Shown in pieces: positions 37,101 to 49,280 of a DNA stretch of 64,000 nt. Each line of letters opens with the position of its first letter. Positions within the stretch are counted from its first letter, which is position 1. The translations under genes and the position numbers were made by a program. The DNA lies in the NCBI GenBank assembly GCA_963989245.1, contig CAXDII010000453.1:248001-312000 (forward strand), given 5' to 3'. The DNA comes from Nansenia antarctica. Lineage: Eukaryota > Chordata > Actinopteri > Argentiniformes > Microstomatidae. The notes beneath the pieces are model-generated. The model was not told where the DNA came from, searched no databases, and worked only from the letters and a program-made list of their open reading frames with translations.

Positions 37101-39267
37101 GTTGTTGAATAATCCTATAATGTAACTCTAAATGACAATCAGAGCAACTTGAATTGCGTGTGTGCAGCCTTTTGCTCAAAAGTGATCAACGTTTCGTTTT
37201 CAGAGTCTCTTTTGACAATCTCTTCGAGAGCTGTTTTCAGTCATTAACAGAGCTGTTCTGAAAGTGTCCAAGCGGCCTGTTCTTAGAGTGGACTGTTTTT
37301 TGCATTCGTTCTCAAGTTATATCAAACTATCAAAGTGTTGTTTTCTGCCTTTCACGAGCACATTTTGACTTGTTGTTGAATAATCCTATAATGTAACTCT
37401 AAATGACAATCAGAGCAACTTGAATTGCGTGTGTGCAGCCTTTTGCTCAAAAGTGATCAACGTTTCGTTTTCGGAGTCTCTTTTGACAATCTCTTCGAGA
37501 GCTGTTTTCAGTCATTAACAGAGCTGTTCTGAAAGTGTCCAAGCGGCCTGTTCTTAGAGTGGACTGTTTTTTGCATTCGTTCTCAAGTTATATCAAACTA
37601 TCAAAGTGTTGTTTTCTGCCTTTCACGAGCACATTTTGACTTGTTGTTGAATAATCCTATAATGTAACTCTAAATGACAATCAGAGCAACTTGAATTGCG
37701 TGTGTGCAGCCTTTTGCTCAAAAGTGATCAACGTTTCGTTTTCGGAGTCTCTTTTGACAATCTCTTCGAGAGCTGTTTTCAGTCATTAACAGAGCTGTTC
37801 TGAAAGTGTCCAAGCGGCCTGTTCTTAGAGTGGACTGTTTTTTGCATTCGTTCTCAAGTTATATCAAACTATCAAAGTGTTGTTTTCTGCCTTTCACGAG
37901 CACATTTTGACTTGTTGTTGAATAATCCTATAATGTAACTCTAAATGACAATCAGAGCAACTTGAATTGCGTGTGTGCAGCCTTTTGCTCAAAAGTGATC
38001 AACGTTTCGTTTTCAGAGTCTCTTTTGACAATCTCTTCGAGAGCTGTTTTCAGTCATTAACAGAGCTGTTCTGAAAGTGTCCAAGCGGCCTGTTCTGAGA
38101 GTGGACTGTTTTTTGCATTCGTTCTCAAGTTATATCAAACTATCAAAGTGTTGTTTCTGCCTTTCACGAGCACATTTTGACTTGTTGTTGAATAATCCTA
38201 TAATGTAACTCTAAATGACAATCAGAGCAACTTGAATTGCGTGTGTGCAGCCTTTTGCTCAAAAGTGATCAACGTTTCGTTTTCGGAGTCTCTTTTGACA
38301 ATCTCTTCGAGAGCTGTTTTCAGTCATTAACAGAGCTGTTCTGAAAGTGTCCAAGCGGCCTGTTCTTAGAGTGGACTGTTTTTTGCATTCGTTCTCAAGT
38401 TATATCAAACTATCAAAGTGTTGTTTTCTGCCTTTCACGAGCACATTTTGACTTGTTGTTGAATAATCCTATAATGTAACTCTAAATGACAATCAGAGCA
38501 ACTTGAATTGCGTGTGTGCAGCCTTTTGCTCAAAAGTGATCAACGTTTCGTTTTCGGAGTCTCTTTTGACAATCTCTTCGAGAGCTGTTTTCAGTCATTA
38601 ACAGAGCTGTTCTGAAAGTGTCCAAGCGGCCTGTTCTTAGAGTGGACTGTTTTTTGCATTCGTTCTCAAGTTATATCAAACTATCAAAGTGTTGTTTTCT
38701 GCCTTTCACGAGCACATTTTGACTTGTTGTTGAATAATCCTATAATGTAACTCTAAATGACAATCAGAGCAACTTGAATTGCGTGTGTGCAGCCTTTTGC
38801 TCAAAAGTGATCAACGTTTCGTTTTCAGAGTCTCTTTTGACAATCTCTTCGAGAGCTGTTTTCAGTCATTAACAGAGCTGTTCTGAAAGTGTCCAAGCGG
38901 CCTGTTCTTAGAGTAGACTGTTTTTTGCATTCGTTCTCAAGTTATATCAAACTATCAAAGTGTTGTTTTCTGCCTTTCACGAGCACATTTTGACTTGTTG
39001 TTGAATAATCCTATAATGTAACTCTAAATGACAATCAGAGCAACTTGAATTGCGTGTGTGCAGCCTTTTGCTCAAAAGTGATCAACGTTTCGTTTTCAGA
39101 GTCTCTTTTGACAATCTCTTCGAGAGCTGTTTTCAGTCATTAACAGAGCTGTTCTGAAAGTGTCCAAGCGGCCTGTTCTTAGAGTGGACTGTTTTTTGCA
39201 TTCGTTCTCAAGTTATATCAAACTATCAAAGTGTTGTTTTCTGCCTTTCACGAGCACATTTTGACTT
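37101..39267. repeat. Units 138-145: a-g-g-Q-g-g-R-a
   Basis: Eight units following the S unit at 36833. The order S-a-g-g-Q resembles 24090-25711 (S-a-g-g-g-Q) with one g fewer. The Q unit is at 37914 (270 bp) and the R unit with an ordinary start is at 38726. No private mutations were noticed. Confidence 0.8.
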
Positions 39268-41433
39268 GTTGTTGAATAATCCTATAATGTAACTCTAAAT
39301 GACAATCAGAGCAACTTGAATTGCGTGTGTGCAGCCTTTTGCTCAAAAGTGATCAACGTTTCGTTTTCAGAGTCTCTTTTGACAATCTCTTCGAGAGCTG
39401 TTTTCAGTCATTAACAGAGCTGTTCTGAAAGTGTCCAAGCGGCCTGTTCTTAGAGTGGACTGTTTTTTGCATTCGTTCTCAAGTTATATCAAACTATCAA
39501 AGTGTTGTTTTCTGCCTTTCACGAGCACATTTTGACTTGTTGTTGAATAATCCTATAATGTAACTCTAAATGACAATCAGAGCAACTTGAATTGCGTGTG
39601 TGCAGCCTTTTGCTCAAAAGTGATCAACGTTTCGTTTTCAGAGTCTCTTTTGACAATCTCTTCGAGAGCTGTTTTCAGTCATTAACAGAGCTGTTCTGAA
39701 AGTGTCCAAGCGGCCTGTTCTTAGAGTGGACTGTTTTTTACATTCGTTCTCAAGTTATATCAAACTATCAAAGTGTTGTTTTCTGCCTTTCACGAGCACA
39801 TTTTGACTTGTTGTTGAATAATCCTATAATGTAACTCTAAATGACAATCAGAGCAACTTGAATTGCGTGTGTGCAGCCTTTTGCTCAAAAGTGATCAACG
39901 TTTCGTTTTCAGAGTCTCTTTTGACAATCTCTTCGAGAGCTGTTTTCAGTCATTAACAGAGATGTTCTGAAAGTGTCCAAGCGGCCTATTCTTAGAGTGG
40001 ACTGTTTTTTGCATTCGTTCTCAAGTTATATCAAACTATCAAAGTGTTGTTTTCTGCCTTTCACGAGCACATTTTGACTTGTTGTTGAATAATCCTATAA
40101 TGTAACTCTAAATGACAATCAGAGCAACTTGAATTGCGTGTGTGCAGCCTTTTGTTCAAAAGTGATCAACGTTTCGTTTTCGGAGTCTCTTTTGACAATC
40201 TCTTCGAGAGCTGTTTTCAGTCATTAACAGAGCTGTTCTGAAAGTGTCCAAGCGGCCTGTTCTTAGAGTGGACTGTTTTTTGCATTCGTTCTCAAGTTAT
40301 ATCAAACTATCAAAGTGTTGTTTTCTGCCTTTCACGAGCACATTTTGACTTGTTGTTGAATAATCCTATAATGTAACTCTAAATGACAATCAGAGCAACT
40401 TGAATTGCGTGTGTGCAGTCTTTTGCTCAAAAGTGATCAACGTTTCGTTTTCGGAGTCTCTTTTGACAATCTCTTCGAGAGCTGTTTTCAGTCATTAACA
40501 GAGCTGTTCTGAAAGTGTCCAAGCGGCCTGTTCTGAGAGTGGACTGTTTTTTGCATTCGTTCTCAAGTTATATCAAACTATCAAAGTGTTGTTTCTGCCT
40601 TTCACGAGCACATTTTGACTTGTTGTTGAATAATCCTATAATGTAACTCTAAATGACAATCAGAGCAACTTGAATTGCGTGTGTGCAGCCTTTTGCTCAA
40701 AAGTGATCAACGTTTCGTTTTCGGAGTCTCTTTTGACACTCTCTTCGAGAGCTGTTTTCAGTCATTAACAGAGCTGTTCTGAAAGTGTCCAAGCGGCCTG
40801 TTCTTAGAGTGGACTGTTTTTTGCATTCGTTCTCAAGTTATATCAAACTATCAAAGTGTTGTTTTCTGCCTTTCACGAGCACATTTTGACTTGTTGTTGA
40901 ATAATCCTATAATGTAACTCTAAATGACAATCAGAGCAACTTGAATTGCGTGTGTGCAGCCTTTTGCTCAAAAGTGATCAACGTTTCGTTTTCGGAGTCT
41001 CTTTTGACAATCTCTTCGAGAGCTGTTTTCAGTCATTAACAGAGCTGTTCTGAAAGTGTCCAAGCGGCCTGTTCTTAGAGTGGACTGTTTTTTGCATTCG
41101 TTCTCAAGTTATATCAAACTATCAAAGTGTTGTTTCTGCCTTTCACGAGCACATTTTGACTTGTTGTTGAATAATCCTATAATGTAACTCTAAATGACAA
41201 TCAGAGCAACTTGAATTGCGTGTGTGCAGCCTTTTGCTCAAAAGTGATCAACGTTTCGTTTTCGGAGTCTCTTTTGACAATCTCTTCGAGAGCTGTTTTC
41301 AGTCATTAACAGAGCTGTTCTGAAAGTGTCCAAGCGGCCTGTTCTTAGAGTGGACTGTTTTTTGCATTCGTTCTCAAGTTATATCAAACTATCAAAGTGT
41401 TGTTTTCTGCCTTTCACGAGCACATTTTGACTT
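39268..41433. repeat. 8-unit block with a distant twin, copy 2 (2166 bp)
   Basis: Units 146-153: a, Y, M, T, Q with C68T (40352), g, g with lone T loss (40893), g. It is identical in length and order to 21924-24089. The only differences I noticed are one private base in each copy: A118C at 40739 here and C107A at 22843 there. Shared rare variants and equal length imply copying of a block over about 17 kb, or a once larger repeat register. Confidence 0.88.
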
Positions 41434-41704
41434 GTTGTTGAATAATCCTATAATGTAACTCTAAATGACAATCAGAGCAACTTGAATTGCGTGTGTGCAG
41501 CCTTTTGCTCAAAAGTGATCAACGTTTCGTTTTCGGAGTCTCTTTTGACAATCTCTTCGAGAGCTGTTTTCAGTCATTAACAGAGCTGTTCTGAAAGTGT
41601 CCAAGCGGCCTGTTCTTAGAGTGGACTGTTTTTTGCATTCGTTCTCAAGTTATATCAAACTATCAAAGTGTTGTTTTCTGCCTTTCACGAGCACATTTTG
41701 ACTT
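41434..41704. repeat. Unit 154: single consensus g unit at a junction
   Basis: One 271-bp G102 unit lies between the distant-twin block and the following trimers. It carries no diagnostic variant. Confidence 0.8.
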
Positions 41705-43330
41705 GTTGTTGAATAATCCTATAATGTAACTCTAAATGACAATCAGAGCAACTTGAATTGCGTGTGTGCAGCCTTTTGCTCAAAAGTGATCAACGTTTCG
41801 TATTCAGAGTCTCTTTTGACAATCTCTTCGAGAGCTGTTTTCAGTCATTAACAGAGCTGTTCTGAAAGTGTCCAAGCGGCCTGTTCTTAGAGTGGACTGT
41901 TTTTTGCATTCGTTCTCAAGTTATATCAAACTATCAAAGTGTTGTTTTCTGCCTTTCACGAGCACATTTTGACTTGTTGTTGAATAATCCTATAATGTAA
42001 CTCTAAATGACAATCAGAGCAACTTGAATTGCGTGTGTGCAGCCTTTTGCTCAAAAGTGATCAACGTTTCGTTTTCAGAGTCTCTTTTGACAATCTCTTC
42101 GAGAGCTGTTTTCAGTCATTAACAGAGATGTTCTGAAAGTGTCCAAGCGGCCTATTCTTAGAGTGGACTGTTTTTTGCATTCGTTCTCAAGTTATATCAA
42201 ACTATCAAAGTGTTGTTTTCTGCCTTTCACGAGCACATTTTGACTTGTTGTTGAATAATCCTATAATGTAACTCTAAATGACAATCAGAGCAACTTGAAT
42301 TGCGTGTGTGCAGCCTTTTGTTCAAAAGTGATCAACGTTTCGTTTTCGGAGTCTCTTTTGACAATCTCTTCGAGAGCTGTTTTCAGTCATTAACAGAGCT
42401 GTTCTGAAAGTGTCCAAGCGGCCTGTTCTTAGAGTGGACTGTTTTTTGCATTCGTTCTCAAGTTATATCAAACTATCAAAGTGTTGTTTTCTGCCTTTCA
42501 CGAGCACATTTTGACTTGTTGTTGAATAATCCTATAATGTAACTCTAAATGACAATCAGAGCAACTTGAATTGCGTGTGTGCAGCCTTTTGCTCAAAAGT
42601 GATCAACGTTTCGTATTCAGAGTCTCTTTTGACAATCTCTTCGAGAGCTGTTTTCAGTCATTAACAGAGCTGTTCTGAAAGTGTCCAAGCGGCCTGTTCT
42701 TAGAGTGGACTGTTTTTTGCATTCGTTCTCAAGTTATATCAAACTATCAAAGTGTTGTTTTCTGCCTTTCACGAGCACATTTTGACTTGTTGTTGAATAA
42801 TCCTATAATGTAACTCTAAATGACAATCAGAGCAACTTGAATTGCGTGTGTGCAGCCTTTTGCTCAAAAGTGATCAACGTTTCGTTTTCAGAGTCTCTTT
42901 TGACAATCTCTTCGAGAGCTGTTTTCAGTCATTAACAGAGATGTTCTGAAAGTGTCCAAGCGGCCTATTCTTAGAGTGGACTGTTTTTTGCATTCGTTCT
43001 CAAGTTATATCAAACTATCAAAGTGTTGTTTTCTGCCTTTCACGAGCACATTTTGACTTGTTGTTGAATAATCCTATAATGTAACTCTAAATGACAATCA
43101 GAGCAACTTGAATTGCGTGTGTGCAGCCTTTTGTTCAAAAGTGATCAACGTTTCGTTTTCGGAGTCTCTTTTGACAATCTCTTCGAGAGCTGTTTTCAGT
43201 CATTAACAGAGCTGTTCTGAAAGTGTCCAAGCGGCCTGTTCTTAGAGTGGACTGTTTTTTGCATTCGTTCTCAAGTTATATCAAACTATCAAAGTGTTGT
43301 TTTCTGCCTTTCACGAGCACATTTTGACTT
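41705..43330. repeat. Trimer HOR x2 (813 bp each), T98A-M-T
   Basis: Units 155-157 and 158-160. Each trimer is an A102 unit with T98A (TCGTATTC at 41705 and 42518), an M unit (41976, 42789) and a T unit (42247, 43060). T98A occurs nowhere else in the window, so the second trimer is a recent tandem copy of the first. Confidence 0.92.
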
Positions 43331-44950
43331 GTTGTTGAATAATCCTATAATGTAACTCTAAATGACAATCAGAGCAACTTGAATTGCGTGTGTGCAGCCT
43401 TTTGCTCAAAAGTGATCAACGTTTCGTTTTCAGAGTCTCTTTTGACAATCTCTTCGAGAGCTGTTTTCAGTCATTAACAGAGCTGTTCTGAAAGTGTCCA
43501 AGCGGCCTGTTCTTAGAGTGGACTGTTTTTTGCATTCGTTCTCAAGTTATATCAAACTATCAAAGTGTTGTTTTCTGCCTTTCACGAGCACATTTTGACT
43601 TGTTGAATAATACTATAATGTAACTCTAAATGACAATCAGAGCAACTTGAATTGCGTGTGTGCAGCCTTTTGCTCAAAAGTGATCAACGTTTCGTTTTCA
43701 GAGTCTCTTTTGACAATCTCTTCGAGAGCTGTTTTCAGTCATTAACAGAGATGTTCTGAAAGTGTCCAAGCGGCCTATTCTTAGAGTGGACTGTTTTTTG
43801 CATTCGTTCTCAAGTTATATCAAACTATCAAAGTGTTGTTTTCTGCCTTTCACGAGCACATTTTGACTTGTTGTTGAATAATCCTATAATGTAACTCTAA
43901 ATGACAATCAGAGCAACTTGAATTGCGTGTGTGCAGCCTTTTGTTCAAAAGTGATCAACGTTTCGTTTTCGGAGTCTCTTTTGACAATCTCTTCGAGAGC
44001 TGTTTTCAGTCATTAACAGAGCTGTTCTGAAAGTGTCCAAGCGGCCTGTTCTTAGAGTGGACTGTTTTTTGCATTCGTTCTCAAGTTATATCAAACTATC
44101 AAAGTGTTGTTTTCTGCCTTTCACGAGCACATTTTGACTTGTTGTTGAATAATCCTATAATGTAACTCTAAATGACAATCAGAGCAACTTGAATTGCGTG
44201 TGTGCAGCCTTTTGCTCAAAAGTGATCAACGTTTCGTTTTCAGAGTCTCTTTTGACAATCTCTTCGAGAGCTGTTTTCAGTCATTAACAGAGCTGTTCTG
44301 AAAGTGTCCAAGCGGCCTGTTCTTAGAGTGGACTGTTTTTTGCATTCGTTCTCAAGTTATATCAAACTATCAAAGTGTTGTTTTCTGCCTTTCACGAGCA
44401 CATTTTGACTTGTTGAATAATACTATAATGTAACTCTAAATGACAATCAGAGCAACTTGAATTGCGTGTGTGCAGCCTTTTGCTCAAAAGTGATCAACGT
44501 TTCGTTTTCAGAGTCTCTTTTGACAATCTCTTCGAGAGCTGTTTTCAGTCATTAACAGAGATGTTCTGAAAGTGTCCAAGCGGCCTATTCTTAGAGTGGA
44601 CTGTTTTTTGCATTCGTTCTCAAGTTATATCAAACTATCAAAGTGTTGTTTTCTGCCTTTCACGAGCACATTTTGACTTGTTGTTGAATAATCCTATAAT
44701 GTAACTCTAAATGACAATCAGAGCAACTTGAATTGCGTGTGTGCAGCCTTTTGTTCAAAAGTGATCAACGTTTCGTTTTCGGAGTCTCTTTTGACAATCT
44801 CTTCGAGAGCTGTTTTCAGTCATTAACAGAGCTGTTCTGAAAGTGTCCAAGCGGCCTGTTCTTAGAGTGGACTGTTTTTTGCATTCGTTCTCAAGTTATA
44901 TCAAACTATCAAAGTGTTGTTTTCTGCCTTTCACGAGCACATTTTGACTT
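43331..44950. repeat. Trimer HOR x2 (810 bp each), a - S/M hybrid - T
   Basis: Units 161-163 and 164-166. Each trimer is an ordinary A102 unit (43331, 44141), a 268-bp unit with an S start but an M body (43602, 44412) and a T unit (43870, 44680). The middle unit has the 3-bp loss and C14A of S, yet carries C153A and G179A and lacks G190A. It is therefore a chimera of an S and an M monomer, and the trimer was duplicated after it formed. Confidence 0.92.
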
Positions 44951-47115
44951 GTTGTTGAATAATCCTATAATGTAACTCTAAATGACAATCAGAGCAACTT
45001 GAATTGCGTGTGTGCAGCCTTTTGCTCAAAAGTGATCAACGTTTCGTTTTCGGAGTCTCTTTTGACAATCTCTTCGAGAGCTGTTTTCAGTCATTAACAA
45101 AACTGTTCTGAAAGTGTCCAAGCGGCCTGTTCTTAGAGTGGACTGTTTTTTGCATTCGTTCTCAAGTTATATCAAACTATCAAAGTGTTGTTTTCTGCCT
45201 TTCACGAGCACATTTTGACTTGTTGAATAATACTATAATGTAACTCTAAATGACAATCAGAGCAACTTGAATTGCGTGTGTGCAGCCTTTTGCTCAAAAG
45301 TGATCAACGTTTCGTTTTCAGAGTCTCTTTTGACAATCTCTTCGAGAGCTGTTTTCAGTCATTAACAGAGCTGTTCTGAAAGTGTCCAAGCGGCCTGTTC
45401 TTAGAGTAGACTGTTTTTTGCATTCGTTCTCAAGTTATATCAAACTATCAAAGTGTTGTTTTCTGCCTTTCACGAGCACATTTTGACTTGTTGTTGAATA
45501 ATCCTATAATGTAACTCTAAATGACAATCAGAGCAACTTGAATTGCGTGTGTGCAGCCTTTTGCTCAAAAGTGATCAACGTTTCGTTTTCAGAGTCTCTT
45601 TTGACAATCTCTTCGAGAGCTGTTTTCAGTCATTAACAGAGCTGTTCTGAAAGTGTCCAAGCGGCCTGTTCTTAGAGTGGACTGTTTTTTGCATTCGTTC
45701 TCAAGTTATATCAAACTATCAAAGTGTTGTTTTCTGCCTTTCACGAGCACATTTTGACTTGTTGTTGAATAATCCTATAATGTAACTCTAAATGACAATC
45801 AGAGCAACTTGAATTGCGTGTGTGCAGCCTTTTGCTCAAAAGTGATCAACGTTTCGTTTTCAGAGTCTCTTTTGACAATCTCTTCGAGAGCTGTTTTCAG
45901 TCATTAACAGAGCTGTTCTGAAAGTGTCCAAGCGGCCTGTTCTTAGAGTGGACTGTTTTTTGCATTCGTTCTCAAGTTATATCAAACTATCAAAGTGTTG
46001 TTTTCTGCCTTTCACGAGCACATTTTGACTTGTTGTTGAATAATCCTATAATGTAACTCTAAATGACAATCAGAGCAACTTGAATTGCGTGTGTGCAGCC
46101 TTTTGCTCAAAAGTGATCAACGTTTCGTTTTCAGAGTCTCTTTTGACAATCTCTTCGAGAGCTGTTTTCAGTCATTAACAGAGCTGTTCTGAAAGTGTCC
46201 AAGCGGCCTGTTCTTAGAGTGGACTGTTTTTTACATTCGTTCTCAAGTTATATCAAACTATCAAAGTGTTGTTTTCTGCCTTTCACGAGCACATTTTGAC
46301 TTGTTGTTGAATAATCCTATAATGTAACTCTAAATGACAATCAGAGCAACTTGAATTGCGTGTGTGCAGCCTTTTGCTCAAAAGTGATCAACGTTTCGTT
46401 TTCAGAGTCTCTTTTGACAATCTCTTCGAGAGCTGTTTTCAGTCATTAACAGAGATGTTCTGAAAGTGTCCAAGCGGCCTATTCTTAGAGTGGACTGTTT
46501 TTTGCATTCGTTCTCAAGTTATATCAAACTATCAAAGTGTTGTTTTCTGCCTTTCACGAGCACATTTTGACTTGTTGTTGAATAATCCTATAATGTAACT
46601 CTAAATGACAATCAGAGCAACTTGAATTGCGTGTGTGCAGCCTTTTGCTCAAAAGTGATCAACGTTTCGTTTTCAGAGTCTCTTTTGACAATCTCTTCGA
46701 GAGCTGTTTTCAGTCATTAACAGAGATGTTCTGAAAGTGTCCAAGCGGCCTATTCTTAGAGTGGACTGTTTTTTGCATTCGTTCTCAAGTTATATCAAAC
46801 TATCAAAGTGTTGTTTTCTGCCTTTCACGAGCACATTTTGACTTGTTGTTGAATAATCCTATAATGTAACTCTAAATGACAATCAGAGCAACTTGAATTG
46901 CGTGTGTGCAGCCTTTTGTTCAAAAGTGATCAACGTTTCGTTTTCGGAGTCTCTTTTGACAATCTCTTCGAGAGCTGTTTTCAGTCATTAACAGAGCTGT
47001 TCTGAAAGTGTCCAAGCGGCCTGTTCTTAGAGTGGACTGTTTTTTGCATTCGTTCTCAAGTTATATCAAACTATCAAAGTGTTGTTTTCTGCCTTTCACG
47101 AGCACATTTTGACTT
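44951..47115. repeat. 8-unit HOR (2165 bp) with duplicated M unit
   Basis: Units 167-174: K, S+R, a, a, Y, M, M, T. The two M units (46303-46573 and 46574-46844) look identical base for base. Without the extra M this block matches the following 7-mer in order. It is the only place where M is followed by M. Confidence 0.9.
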
Positions 47116-49009
47116 GTTGTTGAATAATCCTATAATGTAACTCTAAATGACAATCAGAGCAACTTGAATTGCGTGTGTGCAGCCTTTTGCTCAAAAGTGA
47201 TCAACGTTTCGTTTTCGGAGTCTCTTTTGACAATCTCTTCGAGAGCTGTTTTCAGTCATTAACAAAACTGTTCTGAAAGTGTCCAAGCGGCCTGTTCTTA
47301 GAGTGGACTGTTTTTTGCATTCGTTCTCAAGTTATATCAAACTATCAAAGTGTTGTTTTCTGCCTTTCACGAGCACATTTTGACTTGTTGAATAATACTA
47401 TAATGTAACTCTAAATGACAATCAGAGCAACTTGAATTGCGTGTGTGCAGCCTTTTGCTCAAAAGTGATCAACGTTTCGTTTTCAGAGTCTCTTTTGACA
47501 ATCTCTTCGAGAGCTGTTTTCAGTCATTAACAGAGCTGTTCTGAAAGTGTCCAAGCGGCCTGTTCTTAGAGTAGACTGTTTTTTGCATTCGTTCTCAAGT
47601 TATATCAAACTATCAAAGTGTTGTTTTCTGCCTTTCACGAGCACATTTTGACTTGTTGTTGAATAATCCTATAATGTAACTCTAAATGACAATCAGAGCA
47701 ACTTGAATTGCGTGTGTGCAGCCTTTTGCTCAAAAGTGATCAACGTTTCGTTTTCAGAGTCTCTTTTGACAATCTCTTCGAGAGCTGTTTTCAGTCATTA
47801 ACAGAGCTGTTCTGAAAGTGTCCAAGCGGCCTGTTCTTAGAGTGGACTGTTTTTTGCATTCGTTCTCAAGTTATATCAAACTATCAAAGTGTTGTTTTCT
47901 GCCTTTCACGAGCACATTTTGACTTGTTGTTGAATAATCCTATAATGTAACTCTAAATGACAATCAGAGCAACTTGAATTGCGTGTGTGCAGCCTTTTGC
48001 TCAAAAGTGATCAACGTTTCGTTTTCAGAGTCTCTTTTGACAATCTCTTCGAGAGCTGTTTTCAGTCATTAACAGAGCTGTTCTGAAAGTGTCCAAGCGG
48101 CCTGTTCTTAGAGTGGACTGTTTTTTGCATTCGTTCTCAAGTTATATCAAACTATCAAAGTGTTGTTTTCTGCCTTTCACGAGCACATTTTGACTTGTTG
48201 TTGAATAATCCTATAATGTAACTCTAAATGACAATCAGAGCAACTTGAATTGCGTGTGTGCAGCCTTTTGCTCAAAAGTGATCAACGTTTCGTTTTCAGA
48301 GTCTCTTTTGACAATCTCTTCGAGAGCTGTTTTCAGTCATTAACAGAGCTGTTCTGAAAGTGTCCAAGCGGCCTGTTCTTAGAGTGGACTGTTTTTTACA
48401 TTCGTTCTCAAGTTATATCAAACTATCAAAGTGTTGTTTTCTGCCTTTCACGAGCACATTTTGACTTGTTGTTGAATAATCCTATAATGTAACTCTAAAT
48501 GACAATCAGAGCAACTTGAATTGCGTGTGTGCAGCCTTTTGCTCAAAAGTGATCAACGTTTCGTTTTCAGAGTCTCTTTTGACAATCTCTTCGAGAGCTG
48601 TTTTCAGTCATTAACAGAGATGTTCTGAAAGTGTCCAAGCGGCCTATTCTTAGAGTGGACTGTTTTTTGCATTCGTTCTCAAGTTATATCAAACTATCAA
48701 AGTGTTGTTTTCTGCCTTTCACGAGCACATTTTGACTTGTTGTTGAATAATCCTATAATGTAACTCTAAATGACAATCAGAGCAACTTGAATTGCGTGTG
48801 TGCAGCCTTTTGTTCAAAAGTGATCAACGTTTCGTTTTCGGAGTCTCTTTTGACAATCTCTTCGAGAGCTGTTTTCAGTCATTAACAGAGCTGTTCTGAA
48901 AGTGTCCAAGCGGCCTGTTCTTAGAGTGGACTGTTTTTTGCATTCGTTCTCAAGTTATATCAAACTATCAAAGTGTTGTTTTCTGCCTTTCACGAGCACA
49001 TTTTGACTT
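47116..49009. repeat. 7-unit HOR (1894 bp), K-S-a-a-Y-M-T
   Basis: Units 175-181, a direct tandem copy of the preceding block minus one M unit. K-S and Y-M-T modules are joined by two a units, in contrast to the 9-mers, where the order is Y-M-T-K-S. Confidence 0.9.
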
Positions 49010-49280
49010 GTTGTTGAATAATCCTATAATGTAACTCTAAATGACAATCAGAGCAACTTGAATTGCGTGTGTGCAGCCTTTTGCTCAAAAGTGATCAACG
49101 TTTCGTTTTCGGAGTCTCTTTTGACAATCTCTTCGAGAGCTGTTTTCAGTCATTAACAGAGCTGTTCTGAAAGTGTCCAAGCGGCCTGTTCTTAGAGTGG
49201 ACTGTTTTTTGCATTCGTTCTCAAGTTATATCAAACTATCAAAGTGTTGTTTTCTGCCTTTCACGAGCACATTTTGACTT
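49010..49280. repeat. Unit 182: single consensus g unit
   Basis: A 271-bp G102 unit without other markers sits between the K-S-a-a-Y-M-T heptamer and the first 17-mer. The sequence T-g-R here also occurs at 27880-28692, 29777-30589 and 31676-32488, but without A163G in the R unit. Confidence 0.8.
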
